NCBI GenBank assembly: GCA_009700485.1
Contig: WLLZ01000023.1
Span: 1 to 19,942 of the forward strand
Length of the DNA stretch: 19,942 nt
Direction: 5' to 3'
From: Actinomycetota bacterium
GTDB taxonomy: Bacteria > Actinomycetota > Actinomycetes > S36-B12
How positions within the stretch are numbered: the first letter of the stretch is position 1; every line of letters starts with the position of its first letter. Of the stretch, positions 1 through 5,771 are shown one piece after another. The notes beneath the pieces were generated by a model. It saw only the letters and a program-made list of their open reading frames with translations. It was not told the DNA's origin and made no database searches. A program made the position numbers and the translations under genes.

Positions 1-2
1 AC

Positions 3-440
3 TACAACATTTCGGGTATCCAGAACGTCTCGATGTGGATGCCGGTTGACCCGGTCCCGAGGGAGTCGACGTTGGAGTTCCTAGCCGGGAGTCACCTTGG
101 ACCTTGGCTCATGCCCCGCACCTTTCAAGGGGGCCAGGCCAAATGGTTCCCTGAGGGCTCATTGGGCGATCTCCCTGATATAGACAGCGATCGCGATTCC
201 TTTCGAATCCTCGGCTGGGATCTTGAACCTGGCGATGCCGTCTTCTTCCACATGCTCACCTTGCACGGTGCTGCAGGATCACGAAGCAGGCGCCGAGTGT
301 TTTCGGTGCGGTTCATCGGTGACGATGCCCGACATACAGTGCGAAACTGGAAGACTTCACCGGAATTCACGGGTCTGGCAGCGCAATTGCCTGACGGTGT
401 GCCATTTGACCACCCGCTTTTCCCGCTGTTAACCAGCTAA
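3..440 (+). CDS. Phytanoyl-CoA dioxygenase (PhyH)-like oxygenase, 5' partial
   Basis: This is the C-terminal 145 residues of a protein whose start lies before the window; the frame is open from base 3 and ends at TAA. It resembles the Fe(II)/2-oxoglutarate-dependent PhyH family. Seen here are the strand and turn ending in FLAGSH (residues 26-31), the segment LEPGDAVFF, a probable distal iron-ligand histidine in LTLHGAAGS (H88), and an arginine-rich strand RRRVFSVRF (about 96-104) where the family places the arginine that binds 2-oxoglutarate. The usual HxD facial-triad motif would lie upstream and cannot be checked. Members hydroxylate very diverse substrates, so the substrate is unknown. It converges on the desaturase gene, with 11 bases between the two stop codons. 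The internal ATG at 33 falls inside the conserved fold, so it is not taken as the start. Confidence 0.75.
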   Translation, partial: YNISGIQNVSMWMPVDPVPRESTLEFLAGSHLGPWLMPRTFQGGQAKWFPEGSLGDLPDIDSDRDSFRILGWDLEPGDAVFFHMLTLHGAAGSRSRRRVFSVRFIGDDARHTVRNWKTSPEFTGLAAQLPDGVPFDHPLFPLLTS

Positions 441-451
441 CTAACTTGCGG

Positions 452-1396
452 CTAGTCGCGCGCCGCCAACCTAGCTCGTAGGGCTTCACGCTTGTTCTCA
501 AAACGGTCTGCCGCAACTTCCATGTCCTCCAGTAGAACTGAGAGCTCAATGCGGGCCTGCTCACCTTCGGCGCCGAAATCAGCCCGCTCAAACACCCGCC
601 ACTTACGAAGCACCGGCATTAGCACCTCGTCTTTGTGTTGGCGCAGGTCATAAATACCGGCCACGGCAATCTCAACTGCCTTGCGGGTGAACCCTTCAAT
701 ACCGTTGCCGGGCATCGCGAAATCCCGAACACTTGCGGTGACGGCGCGCATCGTGGCATCAGGAGTCAGCTCGAATGCGGCTTCCATTAGGTTGCGATAA
801 AAGATCATATGGAGGTTTTCGTCAAGGGCAATTCGCGCAAGGAGTTGCTCGGCAATTGGATCTCCGGTTGCAATGCCGGTATTGCGATGCGATACCCGGG
901 TAGCAAGTTCTTGGAAAGATACATACGACAACCCCGCGAGCACGCCAGGGTGTATCGCTTGGAAGCCTTCGGTCATGTGTACCATGCGCGCACGCTCAAG
1001 AGCGATCGGGTCAATTGATCGCGTAACAAGTAAATAATCGCGGATCGCAATACCGTGTCGACCTTCTTCGGCCGTCCAGCGCCCAACCCAATGACCCCAT
1101 GGACCATCAAGCCCCAAAAAGGTGGCGATTTCGCGGTGATAGCTGGGTAGATTGTCTTCGGTAAGCAAGTTAACAATCAAACTTGTGCGGGCAACATCAC
1201 TAAAACGCTGCTCATCCGGGGTCCACTCCTTGCCCTCGAGTGGACCGGCGAAGTCCTCGCCGAGGCTCCACGGGATGTACTCGTGTGGGAACCATTCCTT
1301 TGCCTGACTTAAGTGCCGATTGAGCTCAACTTCTACAACGGGCTCTAAATCCAAGAGCAGACGCTGCTCCGAAAAACTGTCAACAAGAGTGGTCAC
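452..1396 (-). CDS. Acyl-ACP desaturase (ferritin-like di-iron, DesA type)
   Basis: This 314-residue protein fits the soluble stearoyl-ACP desaturase family (FA_desaturase_2), which introduces a cis double bond into acyl chains carried on acyl carrier protein, using O2 and reduced ferredoxin in the cytoplasm. All six expected di-iron ligands can be placed by motif: E80 (LLTEDN), E111 and H114 (EEGRH), E163 (FQELAT), and E193 and H196 (DENLH). Length is normal for actinobacterial DesA1/DesA2-like proteins. The start is GTG with a short GGAG only 2 nt upstream, so initiation signals are weak. The frame stays open upstream, but no better start was seen. It lies 97 bases downstream of the DUF4916 gene on the same strand, so co-transcription is possible. 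Which acyl chain or position it acts on cannot be told from sequence. Confidence 0.9.
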   Translation of the reverse strand: MTTLVDSFSEQRLLLDLEPVVEVELNRHLSQAKEWFPHEYIPWSLGEDFAGPLEGKEWTPDEQRFSDVARTSLIVNLLTEDNLPSYHREIATFLGLDGPWGHWVGRWTAEEGRHGIAIRDYLLVTRSIDPIALERARMVHMTEGFQAIHPGVLAGLSYVSFQELATRVSHRNTGIATGDPIAEQLLARIALDENLHMIFYRNLMEAAFELTPDATMRAVTASVRDFAMPGNGIEGFTRKAVEIAVAGIYDLRQHKDEVLMPVLRKWRVFERADFGAEGEQARIELSVLLEDMEVAADRFENKREALRARLAARD

Positions 1397-1493
1397 CGCT
1401 CCAGTATTCCAGATGGCTCGTTCATTGCTACTCAGAGCCCTCAGACCTTGGGTGTGTCGACCAATACGACCCCGCGCACGAAGTGAATCAGGA

Positions 1494-2030
1494 CTAAAGC
1501 AACATCCCGCAATAGGCCAGCGCCATTCTCACTAAACGTCCTTGCCCGCCACTCATTTCAGCTTGAAAATTATGGGATGCTGCTTCAGCGGGGCTTACCC
1601 AAACTAGGTCCAATGAATCCTGCGAGGGTGCGCAGTCACCAAAGATCGGGACAACAAATGCCATGGCGACGCAGTGCTGCCGCGGATCGTGGAACCCGGT
1701 GATAGTTCGGTCAGGGAAATATTCAACAACCGTGAACGGTTGCGCGGTGACAGGTATCTGCGGCATCGCCATGGAACCTAAGTCCTTCTCTAAGTGCCGG
1801 GTTAAAGCGTCGCGAATACGTTCGCCATAGAGCACGCGACCAGAAACTATTGCGCGACTGATGCTGCCATCCGGCATACCTCTAAGCAACAGGCCAACCT
1901 TGGTGACCTCGCCATTTGCGTTGGTGCGCACAGGCACGGCATCGACATAAACCACGGGAAGGTGGCCACGCGCAATTGCCAACTCTTCGTCACTTAGCCA
2001 TGTTGTCCGGGTGTCAAGGATTTCACTCAC
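1494..2030 (-). CDS. DUF4916 Nudix-fold protein with a degenerate Nudix box
   Basis: This 178-residue protein resembles the actinobacterial DUF4916 group of the Nudix superfamily. Nudix enzymes hydrolyse nucleoside diphosphates linked to other moieties, using metals bound by the box GX5EX7REUXEEXGU. Here the aligned segment runs from G64 to G85. G64, E70 and R78 are present, but the following REUXEE positions read R78-H79-L80-E81-K82-D83. The two catalytic glutamates are therefore replaced by K and D. Either catalysis differs from classical Nudix enzymes or the protein is a binding protein. The start is GTG, preceded by TAGGGT and then exactly 6 nt, which suggests a leaderless transcript, and I see no good Shine-Dalgarno. 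It is divergent from msrB, sharing an 87-base promoter region. Substrate and role are unknown. Confidence 0.72.
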   Translation of the reverse strand: MSEILDTRTTWLSDEELAIARGHLPVVYVDAVPVRTNANGEVTKVGLLLRGMPDGSISRAIVSGRVLYGERIRDALTRHLEKDLGSMAMPQIPVTAQPFTVVEYFPDRTITGFHDPRQHCVAMAFVVPIFGDCAPSQDSLDLVWVSPAEAASHNFQAEMSGGQGRLVRMALAYCGMLL

Positions 2031-2034
2031 AGTC

Positions 2035-2050
2035 GCACCCTAATCGGTGC
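2035..2050. repeat. Inverted repeat in the DUF4916/msrB divergent promoter
   Basis: The arms GCACC (2035-2039) and GGTGC (2046-2050) are a perfect 5-bp inverted repeat separated by 6 bases. They cover the proposed -10 box of the DUF4916 gene (2037-2042), so the repeat could be a repressor site. The arms are short and could arise by chance. Confidence 0.25.
2037..2042 (-). promoter_or_regulatory. Candidate -10 box for the DUF4916 gene (leaderless type)
   Basis: On the minus strand the hexamer TAGGGT fits the actinobacterial -10 consensus TANNNT. It is followed by 6 nt and then the GTG start, so the start codon would coincide with the expected transcription start. No convincing -35 element is visible, which is common for actinobacterial housekeeping promoters. 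Confidence 0.4.
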
Positions 2051-2076
2051 AGCAAGAGATCGCGCGGAACGGCACG

Positions 2077-2111
2077 TTGACCGCCCCGGAGCCAAAGCCA
2101 ATAACTAGAGT
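2077..2111 (+). promoter_or_regulatory. Candidate msrB promoter (leaderless type)
   Basis: TAGAGT at 2106-2111 matches TANNNT and ends exactly 6 nt before the msrB ATG at 2118, which suggests transcription begins at the start codon. A TTGACC at 2077-2082 looks like a -35 box, but it is 23 nt from TAGAGT, too far for a normal pair. With 17-nt spacing it would pair with the poor hexamer AATAAC at 2100-2105. The -10 is therefore the better-supported element. Confidence 0.35.
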
Positions 2112-2117
2112 GAGCGC

Positions 2118-2579
2118 ATGAGCGCATCCACCCCGCGAAGTGACGGCCACACCCGCCCAGACGGCACCGAGTACTCGGTGCAGAAGCCAGAAGCCGATTG
2201 GGCCGCCGAATTGACCCCGCAGGAGTACCACGTTTTACGGGAGGCCGGCACCGAGGCCCCATTTGTTGGTGAGTACACCGATAGCAAAACCGAGGGGGTC
2301 TACTCATGCCGGGCCTGCGGCGCCGAGCTATTTCGGAGTGCTGGCAAGTTCGACTCGCATTGCGGATGGCCCAGTTTCTTTGAGCCCCTCGCCAAGGATT
2401 CGGTGCTCTATCTGGAAGATGTATCTCTCGGACGAAGTCGAACCGAGGTGCGCTGCGCTGCCTGCGGCGGTCATCTTGGCCACGTTTTTCAAGGAGAGGG
2501 CTACGACACTCCCACGGATCTGCGCTATTGCATTAATTCCATCTCGCTGCGGATGATTCCAGCGGCCCCTCAGACCTGA
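2118..2579 (+). CDS. msrB: Peptide-methionine (R)-S-oxide reductase MsrB
   Basis: MsrB reduces methionine-R-sulfoxide in oxidised proteins, using electrons usually supplied by thioredoxin. The 153-residue protein shows the full family signature: zinc-binding CxxC pairs at C64/C67 and C113/C116, the HCGWPSF segment (81-87), the GGHLGHVF segment (117-124), and the catalytic cysteine C138 in RYCINS. C82 is a possible resolving cysteine, though its role is not certain. Residues 1-20 are a polar extension ahead of the conserved fold. The ATG at 2118 is preceded by a TANNNT box at 6 nt and has no clear Shine-Dalgarno. It is divergent from the DUF4916 gene and 62 bases upstream of the DUF3000 gene, which has its own candidate promoter. 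Confidence 0.95.
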   Translation: MSASTPRSDGHTRPDGTEYSVQKPEADWAAELTPQEYHVLREAGTEAPFVGEYTDSKTEGVYSCRACGAELFRSAGKFDSHCGWPSFFEPLAKDSVLYLEDVSLGRSRTEVRCAACGGHLGHVFQGEGYDTPTDLRYCINSISLRMIPAAPQT

Positions 2580-2612
2580 AATACCCGCTGATTCGGCGCG
2601 CCCGCCAGCCCG

Positions 2613-2626
2613 GCAGCAGGTGCTGC
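2613..2626. repeat. Palindrome upstream of the DUF3000-RNase D-fadAB operon
   Basis: GCAGCA-GG-TGCTGC is a perfect 6-bp inverted repeat with a 2-base centre. It lies just upstream of the proposed -10 box (2630-2635), roughly where a repressor or activator would contact the promoter. It could also form a short hairpin at the end of an msrB transcript, but no T-run follows, so an intrinsic terminator is unlikely. Confidence 0.35.
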
Positions 2627-2629
2627 ACG

Positions 2630-2635
2630 TACCCT
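2630..2635 (+). promoter_or_regulatory. Candidate -10 box for the DUF3000 operon (leaderless type)
   Basis: TACCCT fits TANNNT and is followed by 6 nt and the GTG start at 2642. No Shine-Dalgarno is visible before that GTG, consistent with a leaderless transcript. The -35 region is not recognisable. Confidence 0.4.
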
Positions 2636-2641
2636 GCTGAA

Positions 2642-3241
2642 GTGAGATCAGTACCCCCAACGGGAGACGCCTTCGCCGAAGCTTTAGTACGCGTGCGCGC
2701 ATGCGAGGTGCGCCCTGAATTCCGCCTTGATGAAGCCCCCGCACCCTCACGATTGGCTCCCAGCGCCATGGCCTTGACCGTGGAGTCCGCGGATCCTGAC
2801 GTCGATCACGCTTCTGGTCGCTTCGTTTTATTGCATGATCCAGACGGGGTCGACGAATGGGCCGGAACTTTTCGTGCGGTGATATTCGTCCGGGCCGCCC
2901 TTGAACAAGACCTCGTCGGTGACCCACTGCTGCACGAGGTTGGGTGGACTTGGCTCATTGAGTCACTGGCTGCGACGGGGGCTGAATGCACCCAGGCCGG
3001 TGGCACCATTACTTGCAGTTCGGGCCAGTCCTTTGGGTCGATGTCGGACCGCCCCACCGATGGCTTCGTCGAGATTCGCGCATCTTGGACACCTATTACC
3101 TCCGATGGTTCACCCGTCGAGTTCGTGATGGATCGTCATGTCGGAGCTTGGATTGAACTCTTAGCGCATGCCGCTGGCCTAATGCCGATGCCAAATGGCA
3201 TCACCCAGGTCATTGCACCCCGCAGACGCAAACGCGGTTGA
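2642..3241 (+). CDS. DUF3000 family protein
   Basis: This 199-residue protein matches the actinobacterial DUF3000 family, whose function is not established. In M. tuberculosis the homologue (Rv2680) likewise precedes an RNase D-like HRDC protein, and that pairing is repeated here. There is no signal peptide or membrane segment. The core contains an aspartate-rich stretch around GRFVLLHDPDGVDEW, a tryptophan-rich helix (GWTWLIESL), two cysteines in the middle region, and a basic C-terminal tail of R and K residues (RRRKRG) that could contact nucleic acid. Its TGA overlaps the TTG start of the exonuclease gene by 4 bases, implying translational coupling and perhaps a shared RNA-related role (inference). 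The GTG start is supported by the TANNNT box 6 nt upstream. Confidence 0.82.
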   Translation: MRSVPPTGDAFAEALVRVRACEVRPEFRLDEAPAPSRLAPSAMALTVESADPDVDHASGRFVLLHDPDGVDEWAGTFRAVIFVRAALEQDLVGDPLLHEVGWTWLIESLAATGAECTQAGGTITCSSGQSFGSMSDRPTDGFVEIRASWTPITSDGSPVEFVMDRHVGAWIELLAHAAGLMPMPNGITQVIAPRRRKRG

Positions 3242-4524
3242 GCACCATCGAGCCCGAGAGAGAATTGGCGTTGAATGATGAGCGTGAGTCGACCAACTCG
3301 GATGCTGTTGCTCCACTACCTATCGCCTTCACCCCTCGTGAGCCCGTACCTGATGTCATCACCAACGTAACGTCACTTAAAGCTTATGCGGAACGTTTAC
3401 GTGAGGGCAGCGGCCCCCTAGCATTAGACGCCGAACGCGCCTCAGGTTTTAAGTACAGCCAGCGGGCTTATTTGGTGCAACTGCGCCGCGCGGGCGCGGG
3501 CACCGCCCTTATTGATCCAATTTCTTGCCCGGATCTATCAGTGATCCAGGATGCCACCGAAGGTGTTGAATGGATTTTGCATGCGGCCACCCAAGATCTG
3601 GCGTGCCTGGCCGAAGTGGGCCTACGCCCATCGAAACTTTTCGACACTGAACTAGCGGGCAGACTGCTCGGCCGTGAACGCGTCAGTCTCGGCCCGCTGG
3701 TCGCCAGCGAACTTGGTGAGCATTTGGAGAAGGGCCACGGTGCTGCGGATTGGTCCTTACGTCCGCTGAGTTCGGCCCAGTTGCTGTATGCCGCACTCGA
3801 CGTCGAGCTACTGGCTGAACTTCGCGAGGTGATGTACGCCGAGCTGGAACGCGACGGCAAGCTTTATTGGGCTCTCGAGGAATTTGAGGCGCTGCTGACA
3901 TTTACCCCGCGTGATCGCGGCGACGACCCATGGCGCCGCACCTCTGGAATACATAAGATTCGAAAACCCAGAGCACTTGCTGTGGTGCGGGCACTGTGGG
4001 TGGCACGTGACACCGTGGCGCAACGCGAGGACATCGCACCGGGGCGGATCTTGCCCGATGCCGCTATTGCCGCGGCCGCGACGATATTGCCGACAACCGC
4101 CGATGCCCTAGGTGAGATCAAGGAGTTCAACGGTCGTGGTCAAACCCGACGCCGAGCAACTTGGTGGGCCGCGATCAGTACCGCCCTGGCACTTTCCGAG
4201 GCCGAATTGCCGGTGGCCGCGCAACCAAGTACCGGACCCCCAGCACCGCGAGCTTGGGCAGAACGGGACCCAGAAGCATTTGCCCGCCTAGAGGCGGCCC
4301 GCGCGGGCTTAAAGAAGATTTCCGAGCAGGTGCGGGTGCCCGTTGAAAATCTCCTCAGCCCTGAAATCGTGCGCCGGGTTTGCTGGACTCCCCCGATCGC
4401 ACCGGCGCTACTGGCCGATGTGCTGCAAGCCGGTGGCGCCCGACCTTGGCAAATCGAATTGGCTGGATCAACATTGCAGGGCGCCCTTGCCGCCAAGGTG
4501 CAACCGCAGGTTACTGACGGGTAA
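3238..4524 (+). CDS. rnd: Ribonuclease D-type 3'-5' exonuclease with HRDC domain
   Basis: This 428-residue protein fits the RNase D family, which trims the 3' ends of stable RNA precursors. The DEDDy exonuclease domain spans about residues 45-205. Candidate catalytic residues are D64 and E66 (ALDAER), D120 (ATQDLA), and Y184 with D188 (YAALDVELL). An HRDC domain, a helical nucleic-acid-binding module, follows at about 225-315. A second HRDC-like region, typical of actinobacterial members, lies at about 335-420. A proline-rich linker joins them. The first 40 residues are acidic and probably disordered. The proposed start is TTG inside a TTGA overlap with DUF3000. No in-frame ATG or GTG lies close to the first conserved residues, so the start is plausible but not certain. 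The fadA gene follows after 29 bases. Confidence 0.9.
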   Translation: MSTIEPERELALNDERESTNSDAVAPLPIAFTPREPVPDVITNVTSLKAYAERLREGSGPLALDAERASGFKYSQRAYLVQLRRAGAGTALIDPISCPDLSVIQDATEGVEWILHAATQDLACLAEVGLRPSKLFDTELAGRLLGRERVSLGPLVASELGEHLEKGHGAADWSLRPLSSAQLLYAALDVELLAELREVMYAELERDGKLYWALEEFEALLTFTPRDRGDDPWRRTSGIHKIRKPRALAVVRALWVARDTVAQREDIAPGRILPDAAIAAAATILPTTADALGEIKEFNGRGQTRRRATWWAAISTALALSEAELPVAAQPSTGPPAPRAWAERDPEAFARLEAARAGLKKISEQVRVPVENLLSPEIVRRVCWTPPIAPALLADVLQAGGARPWQIELAGSTLQGALAAKVQPQVTDG

Positions 4525-4542
4525 TATCGGGCTAACCGACTC

Positions 4543-4548
4543 GAGGAG
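4543..4548 (+). promoter_or_regulatory. Shine-Dalgarno of fadA
   Basis: GAGGAG lies 5 nt upstream of the GTG at 4554, an ideal spacing. This fixes the fadA start. It also contrasts with the leaderless-looking starts elsewhere in the window, as expected for an internal operon gene. Confidence 0.75.
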
Positions 4549-4553
4549 TACCC

Positions 4554-5771
4554 GTGAGTTCAACCCGGCAAGTCCCGCGACTGACCCAGCAGGTTGTTTA
4601 TGTTGACGGAGTTCGCACCCCTTTCGGTAAAGCTGGTAGCGCACTAGGTGGAGCCAGAGCTGACGACCTAGTGGTTAAAACTTTCCGGGAGTTGCTTAGA
4701 CGCAATCCGAGCCTGCCCCCGGCGCGCATTGATGACGTAGCGGTCGCCGCTACCACGCAGATCGGCGACCAAGGGCTAACCCTGGGACGCACCGCCGCCA
4801 TCTTGGCCGGCCTTCCGGTATCTGTACCAGGCTATTCGATCGATCGGATGTGCGCTGGCGCGCTGACCGCGGTTACGACTTTATCGGCGGCAATCATGGC
4901 TGGGGCCTATGACGTCGCTCTCGCCGGCGGCGTCGAGCACATGGGTCGACACCCGATGGGTGAAGGCGTTGACCCAAATCCGAGATTTTTGGCCGAGCGG
5001 TTGGTTGACCCTGAGGCGCTGCAAATGGGAAAGACCGCTGAGAATCTGCATGACCGTTTTGGTCAGCTAACCAAATCCCGGGCCGATGCATTCGCGGTAG
5101 CTTCCCAAGAAAAAACATCGAAGGCTTACGCAAATCATTTATTACAACCAGAGATTGTCCCCGTCGCGGTACGTAATGGGGATTTAGGCTGGGATTTGGT
5201 AAGTGTTGACGAATGCCCGCGCCCGGGAACCACGATCGAAGGCCTTGCCACCCTTAAGACGCCTTTCCGCTCCCACGGACGCGTTACCGCCGGTAACAGT
5301 TCTGGGTTGACCGACGGTGCTACGGCATGCCTGCTCGCAAGTGAGGCCACCGCCGATGAACTTGGCCTAATAAAGAAGATGCGCATGGTCGGCTTTGCTT
5401 TTGCGGGAGTGGAGCCCGAGGTAATGGGAGTCGGCCCGGTACCAAGTACCCAAAAGGCACTTGATCGTGCAGGTTTAACGATCTCCGATATCGACATCTT
5501 CGAAATTAATGAAGCCTTCGCGGTTCAGGTACTAGCGTTCTTGGATCACTTCCAGATCGCCGATGACGACCCGCGAGTGAACCCGCTCGGCGGCGCCATT
5601 GCGGTTGGCCATCCCCTCGCAGCTAGCGGCATCCGCCTGATGAGCTATCTGGCTAAGGATTTTGAAAACACTCCGTCGGCCCGGTACGGCATCACCACGA
5701 TGTGTATCGGTCTTGGGATGGGCGGAACCATAATTTGGGAGAATTTGGCCAGCCAAGGGAGCCCGGCGTGA
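4554..5771 (+). CDS. fadA: Acetyl-CoA acyltransferase (thiolase), FadA
   Basis: Thiolases cleave 3-ketoacyl-CoA with CoA in the last step of fatty-acid beta-oxidation. The 405-residue protein is full length. The acyl-accepting cysteine is C100 in DRMCAGA. NEAF (319-322), GHPLAASG with H353, and the general-base cysteine C384 in TMCIGLGMGG complete the active site. The GTG start has a strong Shine-Dalgarno (GAGGAG, 5 nt). The stop overlaps the fadB start as GTGA, so the two subunits of a beta-oxidation complex are translationally coupled. The acetoacetyl-CoA-forming direction is possible for some homologues, but pairing with FadB favours degradation. Confidence 0.95.
   Translation: MSSTRQVPRLTQQVVYVDGVRTPFGKAGSALGGARADDLVVKTFRELLRRNPSLPPARIDDVAVAATTQIGDQGLTLGRTAAILAGLPVSVPGYSIDRMCAGALTAVTTLSAAIMAGAYDVALAGGVEHMGRHPMGEGVDPNPRFLAERLVDPEALQMGKTAENLHDRFGQLTKSRADAFAVASQEKTSKAYANHLLQPEIVPVAVRNGDLGWDLVSVDECPRPGTTIEGLATLKTPFRSHGRVTAGNSSGLTDGATACLLASEATADELGLIKKMRMVGFAFAGVEPEVMGVGPVPSTQKALDRAGLTISDIDIFEINEAFAVQVLAFLDHFQIADDDPRVNPLGGAIAVGHPLAASGIRLMSYLAKDFENTPSARYGITTMCIGLGMGGTIIWENLASQGSPA

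Noticed and set aside
446..469. Possible bidirectional terminator between the PhyH-like gene and the desaturase
   Set aside because: The stem TTGCGGC with GCCGCCAA needs a bulge, overlaps the end of the desaturase gene, and has no T-run on either strand.
2328..2927. 200-codon open frame on the minus strand across msrB and DUF3000
   Set aside because: Arginine- and glycine-rich shadow of two well-supported genes on the other strand, with no recognisable domain.
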